DNA of 64,000 bases from Candidula unifasciata (taxonomy: Eukaryota > Mollusca > Gastropoda > Stylommatophora > Geomitridae), in the NCBI GenBank assembly GCA_905116865.2, contig CAJHNH020002450.1, positions 12,501 through 76,500 on the forward strand, written 5' to 3'. The notes beneath the pieces are model-generated. The model worked only from the letters and a program-made list of their open reading frames with translations, did not search any database and was not told the origin of the DNA. Positions 11,714-23,260 of the stretch are shown here, piece by piece. Position 1 is the stretch's first letter, and each line of letters opens with the position of its first letter. A program made the translations under genes and the position numbers.

Positions 11714-11991
11714 GAGTCGCTGTAGTGGAGCGGCTAGACGCGCGCCTAGGATCGGAAGTCGTGGGTTCGCTCCCTGAAGGAGCCTAATTTTTTTTTAAAT
11801 GACCTTGGCTCCCAGGTCAACCCAGCCTTGAGTGGGTACCGGGTGCAGTCCCGAGAAGTACATGCGGCCGGCGGGATGCTGACCACATCACCCATCTTGT
11901 GCCGTTGGTGTAAAAAATATAGGTCTAGCCCTGTATGCCCTATACGCCTAAAGGCGTGGACAAGGGTCCCTTACTTTTTTTTTTTTGTAAC
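11714..11991 (+). mobile_element. tRNA-derived SINE, inserted in mariner
   Basis: The 5' head is tRNA-like, with an A-box-like GGAGCGGCTAG and B-box-like GGGTTCGCTCC near 11730-11775. A body of about 200 bp follows (CCTTGGCTCCCAGGTCAACC, GACCACATCACCCATCTTGT, CCTATACGCCTAAAGGCG), and a T-rich 3' tail ends at about 11986. Degenerate 15-bp flanking repeats AAAATCAACCTTGGG at 11699-11713 and AAAATCTAAACTGGG at 11992-12006 look like a target-site duplication. The same SINE occurs at 33686-33935, 34498-34764 and 49210-49470, with fragments at 26245-26345 and 42545-42615. Confidence 0.85.
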
Positions 11992-11997
11992 AAAATC

Positions 11998-12150
11998 TAA
12001 ACTGGGCGGGTGACACTTCGCGAATGACGCTGAAATTGAATGTGAAGTGAAAATGTGATTTAGAAATCAAGGAACGCAGTTCTGTGCAGCAGGTTTGGTA
12101 GGACTGATAAAACTACAGGTGCATCAGTGTTAGTGGAAATTATGTGGGGA
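11998..12150 (+). pseudogene. Mariner transposase, C-terminal part
   Basis: Directly after the SINE the frame reads LGGRHFADDAEIECEVKMWF, then NQGTQFCAAGL, corresponding to the mariner C-terminus after the third catalytic aspartate. Together with 11438-11713 it forms one split transposase relic. No terminal inverted repeat was identified. Confidence 0.75.
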
Positions 12151-12329
12151 AAAAACGGACAGTGTATGTGTAAAAATAAACTGTTTTCAAGTTGTTATCG
12201 TCTTTAGTTTGTATTAAACGATACTTTGTGACTTACCTATTGACTTCCCCTAGTACCCCCAGGGGGAGGGAGGAGGGGCGTGTTAAATTTAAACATAAAT
12301 TGTTATATTTAGTTCCTTTATAAACACTA

Positions 12330-12815
12330 GTCCTAACTGAGACCAGAAAGAGAATTCTTAAAAGCGATATAAATCCTATATTGATATATATGGATGTGAA
12401 TCATAGGCAGTTAGTAAATTAGTGAAAACGTATCTGGAAGCTTCAGAGATGTGGTTTTATAGATGAATAATAAGAATACCCTGGACAGATAAAAAGAATA
12501 ATGAAGTCGTCTTGAAAGAAACTGATTCATGAAGAGAAGTAATTGCCAACATCAGAAAGAAACAATCTACATTCTTTGGTTTTGTTATAAGAAGGAGAAA
12601 ACTGGTAAATCACAGTCACAGTGGAAAAGCTAGAGGGGAGAAGAGGTAGAGGGACACCGAGTGAACCGATGCTAGACAGTCTGACATCATGGCATTAAGA
12701 TCATCTGTGTCAGACTTGGGTGAAAGTACAGGAAACAGACGAATTCGGATAGAAGTGACTACCAACGCCACGCGGCATGGACTATAAGAAGAATAAGCAC
12801 TTGTACTTGTGAATA
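12330..12815 (+). pseudogene. LINE C-terminal tail (family A-like)
   Basis: Plus-strand reading gives ILIYGCESWAVSK, then MWFYR-IIRIPWTDKKNNEVV, KKQSTFFGFVIRRRKLVNH and SDLGES. This follows the usual order after the reverse transcriptase: YGCESW, RR-LRI-WT, K-F-GHV-R. Several stops are present. The upstream reverse transcriptase is absent, so this is a severely 5'-truncated copy. Confidence 0.7.
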
Positions 12816-13169
12816 AATTATTTCCATATTTTCTTTGGTTTAGGATTTTTTTTTTTTTTTCAAACACATTCTTACTGGTTTTTATGTGTACGAAAAAAAG
12901 ACAATTTTGACTGTTTCTCATTTTCCAGAAAAAAAAGTTGACAGTTTTTCACTTCAATTGCTACAGATTACACCACTCCTTGGCAATGAATATTTTATTG
13001 AATGCGTAGTGTTGTAAGTATACTACTTTTTGTGCAATGTCGCATGAAGATTACTTTTTTTTTTGTTTTTTTTTTTGTTATCATAATTGTTTTCAATTAG
13101 AAAGCGTTTTCCGTTTAGGTTAAAAAAAAAAAAAAAATCTACAAACTTATAGAAAATATAAACGGGTTG
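12816..13169. other. A/T-rich low-complexity spacer
   Basis: Contains poly-A and poly-T runs near 12847, 13053 and 13120. No coding signal was seen. It leads directly into the satellite array. Confidence 0.6.
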
Positions 13170-14717
13170 TTTTCACATCATGCTGTCTGATTAGGAACTT
13201 TCACATCATGCTGTGTAATTAGGAACTTTCACATCAAGCTGTGTAATTAGGAACTTTCACATCAAGCTGTCTGATTAGGAACTTTCACATCAAGCTGTCT
13301 TATTAAGAACTTTCACATCATGCTGTGTAATTAAGAACTTTCACATCAAGCTGTCTGATTAGGAACTTTCACATCAAGCTGTCTAATTAGGAACTTTCAC
13401 ATCAAGCTGTCTAATTAGGAACTTTCACATCAAGCTGTCTGATTAGGAACTTTCACATCAAGCTGTCTAATTAGGAACTTTCACATCAAGCTGTCTGATT
13501 AGGAACTTTCACATCAAGCTGTCTAATTAGGAACTTTCACATCAAGCTGTCTGATTAGGAACTTTCACATCAAGCTGTCTAATTAGGAACTTTCACATCA
13601 AGCTGTCTGATTAGGAACTTTCACATCACGCTGTGTAATTAAGAACTTTCACATCATGCTGTGTAATTAGGAACTTTCACATCAAGCTGTCTGATTAGGA
13701 ACTTTCACATCAAGCTGTCTGATTAGGAACTTTCACATCAAGCTGTCTAATTAGGAACTTTCACATCAAGCTGTCTGATTAGGAACTTTCACATCAAGCT
13801 GTCTGATTAGGAACTTTCACATCATGCTGTGTAATTAGGAACTTTCACATCAAGCTGTCTGATTAGGAACTTTCACATCAAGCTGTCTGATTAGGAACTT
13901 TCACATCAAGCTGTCTAATTAGGAACTTTCACATCAAGCTGTCTAATTAGGAACTTTCACATCAAGCTGTCTGATTAGGAACTTTCACATCAAGCTGTCT
14001 AATTAGGAACTTTCACATCAAGCTGTCTGATTAGGAACTTTCACATCAAGCTGTCTAATTAGGAACTTTCACATCAAGCTGTCTGATTAGGAACTTTCAC
14101 ATCATGCTGTGTAATTAAGAACTTTCACATCATGCTGTGTAATTAGGAACTTTCACTTCAAGCTGTCTGATTAGCAACTTTCACATCAAGCTGTCTGATT
14201 AGGAACTTTCACATCAAGCTGTCTAATTAAGAACTTTCACATCATGCTGTGTAATTAAGAACTTTCACATCAAGCTGTGTAATTAGGAACTTTCACATCA
14301 AGCTGTCTGATTAGGAACTTTCACATCAAGCTGTCTGATTAGGAACTTTCACATCAAGCTGTCTAATTAAGAACTTTCACATCATGCTGTGTAATTAAGA
14401 ACTTTCACATCAAGCTGTGTAATTAGGAACTTTCACATCAAGCTGTCTGATTAGGAACTTTCACATCAAGCTGTCTAATTAAGAACTTTCACATCATGCT
14501 GTGTAATTAAGAACTTTCACATCAAGCTGTGTAAATAGGAACTTTCACATCAAGCTGTCTGATTAGGAACTTTCACATCAAGCTGTCTGATTAGGAACTT
14601 TCACATCAAGCTGTCTGATTAGGAACTTTCACATCAAGCTGTCTGATTAGGAACTTTCACATCAAGCTGTCTGATTAGGAACTTTCACATCAAGCTGTCT
14701 GATTAGGAACTTTCACA
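13170..14717. repeat. 28-bp satellite array, about 55 units
   Basis: A head-to-tail tandem array with a 28-bp unit that begins AACTTTCACATCA and ends in variants of GATTAGG. Count by eye is about 55 units with almost no indels. Variation is concentrated at a few positions: AAGCTG versus ATGCTG, TGTCTGATT versus TGTCTAATT versus TGTGTAATT, and AGG versus AAG. Variants are ordered: strict alternation of the GATT and AATT types in places, and five-unit blocks repeated near 14180-14440. There are no unique spacers and no reading frame. The right end stops at TTTCACA and the 3' side of an R2-like element begins nearby. Confidence 0.97.
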
Positions 14718-14729
14718 CTATCGAGCCCT

Positions 14730-17700
14730 ATACTCCACGTCGTTTCGGTTACTCCAAACCTAGCACGAGCAAAATCCTCCAGATTCTCCAGGCCACGTTT
14801 CTTTTGTTTCCTCGCGCGCCCAGCTGCTTTAGCAAATCGTATTTTGAGTTAGCCACTAATCTTCTTGTGCATACTGTACCCCTTTCAAATCTCAGACTAG
14901 CTGCCAGATCACTTACTTCTCGAGTTTGTTCATGTGCTTTGCCTTCGATTCTTGATTCATAATCGCCACTCAGCTCCATTAATATGAGTCAAGATGCCTA
15001 GAATGCAGCACCATGTCTGACCTAAGCTGCTTCTTCCTGATCAGTTCAGGGTACTTGTCATACCAGTTAGGTGCATCGCTATCTGACAATCCCTTGCAAA
15101 GTCGAGGATAGGCTGAACGTTTGCCACCTTGTTGAAATTGTGGTTTCATTTCTGCCTAGCCTTGAAGAAGCACGTAGAAGGAGACGTAAAGGATTTTTTT
15201 TTTTTTTGGGGGGGGGGGGGGCAGGGATAGGGGGCAGGGATAGGGGGGTGGTAACACCTTTCATTGACTCTAAACCTATATTGGTCAACAACGTTGGCTA
15301 ACAACTTCAATACTTTGTTGTGCCTCCATCTAAACCACACATGATCTTAAGTTCTCATGTGAGTTTACAGAAAGTGATCAAGAGTCTGCTTCCCTCCGCA
15401 CAAGATGTATAATTTTCGGGGATGTGCACCATTTGACCAGGTCGCCGTTTGAAGGTAGCATGGCGTGTACAGATCTGATCAGAAAACTTAGTCGTATTGG
15501 ATCATTCCCCTAATATAATTCTAAGAAAGTTCCCTAGGTATGGTACTCTTGAGGCTGACCCACTGCCCGTGCTGCAACTATTGGGCTGCTTTCTGGACTC
15601 ACAGTTCATTTTCGTAGTCTCTGGTCTGCTTATCACCGTGTTTCTGAGCTCTCCAACCGAGGCCTCGGGTTATCATTTGTATGAATCCCATAACCTACTT
15701 CAATTTCTATGCTTTTTTTGTGTTGGGGGGGGGGGGGGGGCGGGGTTGGGGAAATGAGGGGGGCACAATCGATTGCACTGTACACCTTTCACTTGCGTCC
15801 CGTCTCAACGCGGGCTGGGTAACGTATACTATTGTTTCTGCAGACTAGCGCAATGTCATCATTGCGAGTCTGGCCTTGCCGACGTTGAACTCCTCAGAGA
15901 CAGACTTAAAGGGTAGTCCCTGCATTTTTTTTTTTTTTTTTTTTACAATTTCAAAGCCTGATCGGTAAGACAAGCCCCGAGCCTTTTCTCATGGCTTTGT
16001 TGATTTTCTGCTCCATAACTTCCCTGCACTTATGCTTATTTCGCAAACAAGCAGTGAACAGAAAATCCAACTCAACTAAGAATCAGCAAAAACTTGAGGA
16101 GGCACCAGAGCATGAATTTACGTATTAACCTGCTCTGATTGATATCAAGCAGGCATGTAGCTACGGACTCATGTATTCGCTGGACTTCCTTATTGTCTGA
16201 CATTGTAGAATCGTACACCCTACCAAGGCTCTTCACTGGTTCCTCTATAACCACGGCGATCGCTTGACTTGTCATCGTGAATCTGGTTGCCACCAATTCA
16301 TCTTTATAGACCGATCGCCTTTAGTAACTCTCTAATCAATCTTTCCACCGGTTAGTTTTGATGGATTTCATGGTTGCATGCCTGGGGCCTGACCAGTCAG
16401 ACAGGTTCTGTAACCAGGTCTTTCTTGGTCTGCCTCTTCTCCTCTTTCCCTCTACTAAGCCCAGCAGCATTGTCTCTGAGAGGCTTGCAATTTTAGCCTT
16501 TTCACTGTAGTTAACTACAGTAAGTTCTACACCATGCGAACACGTAATCACATATTTTAAAAATAAGGCGTGCGTAACTATTGCCCTCTACTGTTATAGT
16601 TGTATCGTCCATTAATGTCTTTAGTAATGTACTCCTATTTAGACGCCCTGGCAATAGAAAATAGCAGAATCCTGTACGATTTCTATAGCCATGACTAACA
16701 TTATCAGCGAAATAGTGCAACTCATTGCCATCCACACATTAAGAACGATTCACCTCTTAGAGAATACCTAAGTAGAAAAGCGTACAGAGGATTCTGAAAA
16801 ATATTGCTTGATCATCATTGTTTTTTTTTTAATGGCGGAACGTGTAACATGCGAAGGGCTTGCCTCAGTAACCGAAAGGGGAACTGGCCCATCACTGTTA
16901 GTGAGGTCCAGCCAGATCCGTGCAACTCTGTCTGCTCTGCCTTTGCCTCATGGGTAACCTCACAATTATTAGATGCATGCTGAAGGTATCCGGGGACGCC
17001 CTGTATACAACCTTTTTTAGGACCAGCATATTGGGGTACTTGTTCTGCATCAAGGACTTTATGAGAATGCGTGTATTATAGCTGAGAAGAATACCTTACC
17101 CCGAACGTTTGAAAGAGAGATATGATTGAACTGAAAAAAAATCAGAGTTGTCACGCTCCCTGGGATTGTAGACTCGCTGGCCTTCTTCCACTTCTTACGA
17201 ATATACCTGCGGCTCCATGTGAGCCTAGAGGGCGCTGGGACTTTTTGAGAAGCATTTGTATAAGTCATAAGGACACCTTTGGAACCAGGGGCTGATTTGC
17301 CACTGGCCTTTTTCACCACTTCTCCTACATCAACCATGGAGAATGGCAACAGCAGGTTGTTGTTTTTTTTTAAAAACTTTTTCGTGACAGAGAGAAACTT
17401 TCCTTGTCCCGTCAGAGTACACACTCACTAATTATGTAACTCTAGTTCCAATTGATCGATCACGAGGCTCCCTGATTTTGGATGCTCGAAAAGGTCTCTC
17501 GCAAATTGGTAGGGGATCATATAAACTTCTCTCGTGCTCGCTTGGTTTTTCTGTTGTGATGGAAACGCTTAATGCGATAAATGGCACTATACCTGCTCTT
17601 CATGTGCAGCCACACCTGATAAAGCCCCAGTCGTTCGCTCTCTGTAGCGGCTTTAAACCGTATGCCGATAACATTTCTATCTGCCCTGCACATTTTGATT

Positions 17701-17860
17701 GCCTTTTGTTTTCTACGACCGGTTTCTTCGCCTCTACATTTTCGTCCACAAAAGGCCGTCAAGATTCTTCTTGCTTTTTCTTCCCCTCTCTCTCTTTCCA
17801 AATATTTTTCCAGTAGTCTCACGTATTCCATTTTGTATCTTCTCATAACGTAATCAAAAA
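14730..17860 (-). pseudogene. R2-like LINE, copy 2 (longest span)
   Basis: Read on minus, pieces appear in protein order. The basic N-terminal linker is at 17860-17500 (KQKAIKMCRADRN, ESERLGLYQVWLHM). The RT start is at 17424-17060 (GKSAPGSKGVLMTY, FNHISLSNVRGKVFFSAI), with RT palm scraps at 17020-16840 (KGCIQGVPGYL) and LMDDTTITVEGNSYARLIF at 16620-16550. RT thumb and linker pieces are PVKSLGRVYDSTMSDN at 16296-16072 and RDYPLSLSLRSS near 15920. FRWRHNKVLKLLANVVDQYR is near 15340, and the endonuclease end is at 14979-14749 (MELSGDYESRIEGKA). Frames are heavily broken and poly-G runs sit at 15208 and 15725. A piece of another LINE interrupts it at 16336-16551. The 3' end abuts the satellite. 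Confidence 0.8.
16336..16551 (-). pseudogene. LINE tail piece within R2-like copy 2
   Basis: The minus frame reads MLLGLVEGKRRRGRPRKTWL followed by QNLSDWSG. G-x-VEGKRxRGRPRKTW is a common C-terminal motif of APE-type LINEs and is foreign to the surrounding R2-like protein. It may be an insertion or a recombination junction. No duplication was identified at its edges. Confidence 0.6.
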
Positions 17861-17869
17861 ATTATAACA

Positions 17870-18830
17870 CTCTTTCTGAATTTTGTAGTAAGTTGTCTTT
17901 GAGCACCATGCCCCTTTCAAAACATATGAGCTGTCCAAGGAATTCTAAGAATTCTACTGTAAAACCACATCTAAGAAGCCTCAATATATTGTTCGGCTTG
18001 TTTATTAATTGTCCAGGCTTCACAGCCGTATGTTAAAACTTGCTCTATATAGCTTGCGAGAATTATCTCCTAACCTCCAGTGACATGGATTTATTGCATC
18101 AAATTTCCTTTACTTTGTAAAATGCAGTTTTTACCTGTCCTTTTATATTCTGTATCTCTGTAACAATGTGCCAAAAAAATGTAAATGTATGTACTTGTCC
18201 CAAAATAGCGTCTTTGACTTTCACCATATATTTAGGCACTATTCGTTTCTTGGAAATCACCATTACTTCTGTGTTTTCATTATTCAAACTGAGACCCATT
18301 TTGTCACTTTTTGCCACCACCGCGTCTATCAATTATTGTAGTTCTTTCTGACTTGTCGCCACCAAGACGGTGTCTTTAGCAAAACATAGGTTGTTTATGT
18401 TGTGCTCACCAACCACAATTCCTGGCATGTCCATGATAGATTTCATCATATATTCACTGTACAATGAAAACAAATCTGATGATAGTACACATTCTTGTCT
18501 TACTCTCCTCTTCGTGCTCTAAAATGTTTTAAAATTGTTATTAATTGTTATAGCTGCTGTTTGCTGCCAATACATGCTCTGTATTTTCCTCCATCTTTTC
18601 AATCATTGTTTAGCGTTTCCAATTTGCTCATGTCTCGCACAGTCAAATGCTTTCGTATAGTCAATTAAGCTTGAGTAATGATCGTCTTTTACTTCTATAG
18701 CTCTGAAGGAAGAGTCCTGGGGATGTATATGTCATTGTTTGTACCTTTTCCTTCTACAAATCCACTTTGTTTTCACAAATCTCTTGTTTAATGCATTTAT
18801 ATGGGTATGTGTATTTATTTCTTTTTCTGC
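17870..18830 (-). pseudogene. LINE A: RT C-terminal half and tail
   Basis: Plus-strand DNA here matches the order seen at 57880-58760. The minus frame at 18099-18332 reads KSDKMGLSLNNENTEVMVIS, the segment just after the catalytic motif, and then KRIVPKYMVKVKD. Sequence at 18360-18410 corresponds to the ADD motif region. Frame breaks throughout. The R2-like copy 2 lies immediately downstream. Confidence 0.7.
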
Positions 18831-18965
18831 CCATGTTCTCGTGTTATCGTTTTCCCAGCCGATACCAAATTTTCAAGCCCATTCTTACTCATAACAGGTC
18901 CTAAAAACACCGTCGGTCAGCACCTAATTTCTCCAGTCCGCTTATAGTTTTCTGTTGTCTCGAGT
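18831..18965. other. Unassigned spacer
   Basis: No recognisable motif on either strand. Confidence 0.35.
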
Positions 18966-20300
18966 GGGAGACCATTATAGGAATAAACTCACAGGGAACA
19001 AGTACAGCAGGGATCTACCAGTCATCAGTAGAAGTTATCCTCGTCGACAAGTGTGCCCACGATTTCTCCTAGACACTTTCGGAGGTGGGCCCACCTGAGT
19101 TCATGAAGCTCAGCGCTGGTACCCTGCTGCACGAGATTACCGGATGGTGTTTTTCTTTCGGATAGAGACAAGACGACTTGGTGGTTTCGCAGAAGGTACT
19201 GTGAGATAAGAAGCCGCCCCGGTAGCCTAATTAAAGCAGTCAGCATACCTGGACGACCGAGCGACACGCTTACGATTGGTATACCGGACACATGTTGGAC
19301 TTTTGTTAGCAGGTGGCAGAGGATCACTGGCAGACAATTCGGACACGATGGATTTTCAAGGGGTGAGAAACCCTTTTCCGCTAGACACCCGGACCAGCTT
19401 ACCGAAGCCTGTCCCCTACGTTGTTGCGTTGCGTCCAAAGCCAGCTCGAGGCCCTTTCGGCTACCTCGCCCAGTTTTTTGAGTGTTCATTTCAGTTCATT
19501 ACCGCCCAATCCTAGTTCTTTAACCACATTGTAGAGCGAAGTGGAAACGAGGCCTCTCGCTCCCACTTCGACGGCAAAGACCCGTACTGTGTACGCCTCG
19601 TTTCTCCTCAGACCAGCTGCTAGGTCACAATATTTCTCGAGCTTATATGTGTGACTCTCGTCCATACGCGACTCATAGGGACGGTCAACTTAATCAGGAT
19701 GAGCTGCCGTTTCTGCGCAGAGTGGAGAACTATGTCAGGTCGCAGGCTGGTCTTCCGGATTAACTCATGGTACCTTTCATGGCCCGGCAGATCAAACGCC
19801 AGTAACCAGTCCCTCGCAGAGTCTAGCACAGATGGAGCGAATGCGTTTCGGTTGACCTTACCTTTTGGAATCTGCCCAGCCTTGAGGAAACGTATGGGGA
19901 CGATAGTAGAACTGGCTCTAGCGTTAGCCCTCATTCTAGCCTGGTCAACAACGGCTGCTAACTCTTTTAGCACCTTGTTGTGTCGCCAGGTATATCGGCC
20001 TTGGCCTAGGGCTTTCCTGCACGCGGACAGGACGTGTTCTAGAGTCTGCTTCGCTTTACACAACGGGCAAGTCGGATCGTTAGTCGCAGACCATTTAACC
20101 ATGTTAACACCGGACGGTAATACATCGTACGCCGAACGAACGATAAAGCTCAGTGGCAGCATGGTCATTCACCAGATCTCACCCCATGTGAGTACTCTTG
20201 GCAATGAGCTCTCCAGGCTGACCCAATGGCCCTGCTGCGACTGCTGGGTTGCTTTCTGAACCCGAACCTCGTTTTCGCTGTCCCTCACCATTTTTTTAGT
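18966..20300 (-). pseudogene. R2-like LINE, copy 3, C-terminal half
   Basis: The best-preserved C-terminus of the family. The minus frame at 19620-20168 holds LPSGVNMVKWSATNDPT, the zinc segment CPLCKAKQTLEHVLSAC (C-x2-C-x7-H-x4-C), TWRHNKVLKELAAVVDQARM, FLKAGQIPKGK, and the endonuclease start PDIVLHS followed by LILIKLTVP. After a frameshift near 19660 the other frame continues with EAYTVRVFAVEVGARGLVST, and downstream 3' sequence runs to about 18966. In PD-(D/E)XK endonucleases the acidic residue of the second motif is needed; here it reads Lys (IKL) where copy 1 has Glu (IEL). The reverse transcriptase is missing, so the copy is 5'-truncated at about 20300. Confidence 0.88.
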
Positions 20301-20599
20301 TTCTAGTGTTGAACTTGACCCACTTGTATCCTGTTGTAATCTTCTCCTGTCACCGTAAAATGGGCACGAGCAAATACAAGTTGCAATTAAATCGGTATCA
20401 CTGCCGTACAACTTTGCTACAGAAGTTAAATCAGACACTTGGCTGTGACAAATAGCTTTTTTCACGGTTAAGATGTTCTGGACCCAGCAGGAATTAATGT
20501 GCAGCATGAATAGGAATATTATCACATTTTTTCGGAAAGGGGGGGGGGGGGGGGGGGGGGGGGGGAGTGTAAAAATGTCTTATTATCCGATATTATTAT
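20301..20599. other. Unassigned spacer with poly-G run
   Basis: The minus frame extending into this stretch has no recognisable domain. A run of 27 G occupies about 20539-20565, followed by T- and A-rich sequence with an ATT repeat. Confidence 0.5.
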
Positions 20600-20722
20600 T
20601 AGGGCTGTACCGAATAGTGATTATTTACTATTCGGCCGTATACGAATAACGGGACCAACTATTCGGTCAAATACGAATACGAAAAGTGAATAGTTTATGA
20701 AATATATCAACAACAACAAAAA

Positions 20723-20772
<50 letters not shown>

Positions 20773-21561
20773 TCAAAATGTCAAATGTACGCTGAACTTT
20801 TACTTCACATAAAGTAGCACAGAATAGTCACTTTCTTCTTTAGCATTCTGAGCCCATGAGGTTTACTGCTGCAGACTGTTTTTTGAAAACCTGTAATAAG
20901 GCCTCATCTTTTTTCATTTGTGTTTCAAGCTTCAGAGCCATATAACACGACTGGTCCGATCAACGTTTTATTTGTTTGGATCTTGGTGTTGCGAGACAAT
21001 TGGACTTTAGCAGATGTTGAAGGGCATAGTATACTTTATTTCTAGATTATATTCTAGATTGTATTTCTAGATTATATTCTAGATTGTATTTCTTCTCTCA
21101 GCATGTTGGAGCAGTTGAAGTTTGCACCAAAGTACTTATATGTTTTCGTTCGTTTGATTTTCACATTATCGACTTGGATGAGACCGGAGTTTATATTCCT
21201 TCCATGTCTACTTAGTTTTCGTACAGAATAATAAACATTAAAAACATTTTATGTTTTGCATCCTTCAGTCAGTCAGTGGTAACTAGTAACTAGGAATGAA
21301 AGAATCCTAAGTATTATAACAAGTAACTAAACTTGAAAATTGTCACTGACAGCTTAGTTAATGCATAAAAGCTGCATTAACTTTTAACAAAACCAATCGT
21401 TCCATGTTGTCAGTATTAAGGCCGTGTATGCAGAAGCGGGTGTAAGGTAAGTACTATTCGTATTCGGCCCGACCGCAACTATTCGGCCGAATACCGAATA
21501 GTCAGTAGGTCCACTATTCGGCCCCGAAGCGAATACGAAGCGAATATTGGGTACAGCCCTA
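20600..21561. mobile_element. Non-autonomous hAT element, copy 1
   Basis: Terminal inverted repeats TAGGGCTGTAC and GTACAGCCCTA mark the ends, each followed inward by many ATTCGG/CCGAAT blocks. An 8-bp duplication ATTATTAT flanks it at 20592-20599 and 21562-21569, the length expected of hAT insertions. The flank is ATT-rich, which weakens this one test. The 962-bp interior contains a (CA)n tract at 20731-20770 and minus-strand LINE sequence at about 20830-21230, but no transposase. It shares ends and interior with 36386-37352. Confidence 0.85.
20731..20770. repeat. (AC)n microsatellite
   Basis: An uninterrupted AC repeat of about 20 units inside hAT copy 1. Confidence 0.95.
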
Positions 21562-21569
21562 ATTATTAT

Positions 21570-21889
21570 CATTATTATCATCTGCACGACCACTACCACT
21601 TCTAGTATTACTACTTTTTTTTATAATTGCTGGTATAAATCTCATTATTATGTTATAATTGGTCCTACTGAAATCATCAGCAGCAGATCCAGTAGATGTA
21701 GCACTAGAGATAAAAATAATTAAAGTTAACAAGTTATTTGATATATTGAGGTAGTTCTGTAATATTGGAGAAAATTCAAGGAAAGAAAATACAATTCGCA
21801 TTAGCGAGGAGGCACCAGCAGCTTTAAATAGTCTAGACATAACATGGAACTGTAAATTGTAAAGTTTTAAAACCAAGTCACGTATTTTT
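21570..21889. other. A/T-rich spacer, no gene recognised
   Basis: The 155-residue minus frame at 21559-22026 crosses this stretch but has no recognisable domain. It overlaps antisense to a LINE tail, so it is most likely a chance open frame. Confidence 0.45.
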
Positions 21890-22385
21890 AATTTTAATGT
21901 TTTTTTTTCAGTTTTAGCATATGTAAGTGAAAGTTGGGGAACCACCAAAGACATGGAATGACAGTTAAATGCATTAGAAAACCACTGTCTGAGATAACAG
22001 ATGAGAAAATAATAGGGTGACTTCAAAAGTAGTGAAGAAATAAGAGAGGTGTCTGGGCAACGACTAGTAGTAACAGTTATGAAGTAGAGAAGATGGTGCT
22101 ACACTGGACACTTCCTGAGAAGAAACCAATAAGAGTATCACCAGACAGGCATTACTATGGAAAATAGAAGGATTAAGGAGGCGAGGACGCTCAAACAAAA
22201 ACAAAACAAAACCCTAAAACGAATGTTAATGAGAGAGGCCAACGCTACTGGACTGCATTCTTTCCATCATATTGAACTGATTGCACAGGATAGAACCAAG
22301 TGGTGGAATAGGTTGCGAGACCCATGTTGAATATTTCATTGACACAAAATTAAAATAATGAATGATTAAATGAATGAATGAATTA
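21890..22385 (+). pseudogene. LINE C-terminal tail with (TGAA)n end
   Basis: Plus-strand frames give AYVSESWGTTKDME, QLNALENHCLR, then ITRQALLWKIEGLRRRGRSN, and finally IEPSGGIG. The order ESW, LNA-E, LLW-x-EG-RRRGR is that of a LINE tail. It ends in a tetramer tail, ATGAATGATTAAATGAATGA, before 22385. Stops are frequent. Confidence 0.7.
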
Positions 22386-23055
22386 TCATAACAATATTAT
22401 TATTTCAATTATCAGTATTACTTTTATTATTACTACTCTTTATGTTACTTTACTTTTGTTTCGTTTTGCAAAATTGTTTCAAACTTTATATTGTGATTGT
22501 TACTCTCGTGACTCCCTCGTGTGGGGGGAAAAACGGTCCACTATATCGCAGTTGAGCTTCCCTGTCATAATTCACAAACTTGATGTTGTTTAAATACTAG
22601 CCATGCCACAGTCATCTAAATTCTGGCTGCACAGTGAGAGAGAGACTTTCAGGCATGCCGTGTCGGAAGCGACAATAAAGATGGAGATATCAGTTTCACC
22701 TTTGTGGTCAGAGTTACTAGAATGGAATGAGGACTGGCTGAGGAGCATCATTGTGAATATCCATGAGCTAGCTTCCTGTGGTTTAAGGAATGTGTGTCTT
22801 TTTTACAACATTTCCAGTGATTGCATAGATTAAATTTCGGGATTTGCAAGTTAATGCTGCTTTGATGGGGACTAAACCATTCCGTTAACTGATCGACGAA
22901 GTCTGGATCACCTATGGATATGTTTTGCATTGAGTGTGGGATCCGGTAAACCACTGCGGCTACCCACTTCCGCCTGTTTAAAAGGCTTCCACTGAAAGGT
23001 TCAGTTGTTTCTTTGCGCGTTTACATTCTTCTCCCTATTTTCTGTCCCCGCCCCT
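22386..23055. other. No gene recognised
   Basis: Contains a 76-codon plus frame at 22603-22833 with no identifiable motif and several short frames. It is either unique intergenic DNA or an unrecognised repeat. Confidence 0.4.
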
Positions 23056-23260
23056 TCCCCAGTCTTTTTTTTTAAATTTCGATATCATATTTTTAGTACT
23101 GCAAAAACTGTTCATTTCTGCAATCATCATTGTATCATCTGCATATCGTATATGTTTTTAATGTTGTATACTGCTACGTAGTTTCTTTCGTGTCTTTTAA
23201 TTGTGTCAAAATGTATATCCCCCCCCCCCCCCCGTTTTTACTGGGGCATACAAAATCAGG
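23056..23260 (-). pseudogene. LINE reverse transcriptase catalytic fragment
   Basis: The minus strand reads HIRYADDTMMIAEMN at about 23110-23160, the YADD catalytic motif with its usual flanks. Only some 60 residues are recognisable; the upstream side runs into a 15-nt C run at 23220. Confidence 0.65.

Noticed and set aside
13170..14717. CRISPR array
   Set aside because: The units are contiguous 28-bp repeats with no unique spacers, and the surroundings are animal retroelements. It is a satellite.
19651..20259. 202-codon plus-strand gene, the longest open frame in the window
   Set aside because: It is the antisense shadow of R2-like copy 3, whose zinc and endonuclease motifs read clearly on minus.
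21559..22026. 155-codon minus-strand gene
   Set aside because: It overlaps antisense to a recognisable plus-strand LINE tail and has no domain, so chance is the simplest reading.
22603..22833. Small host gene
   Set aside because: A 76-codon frame with no motif and no supporting signal; listed only as part of an unassigned stretch.
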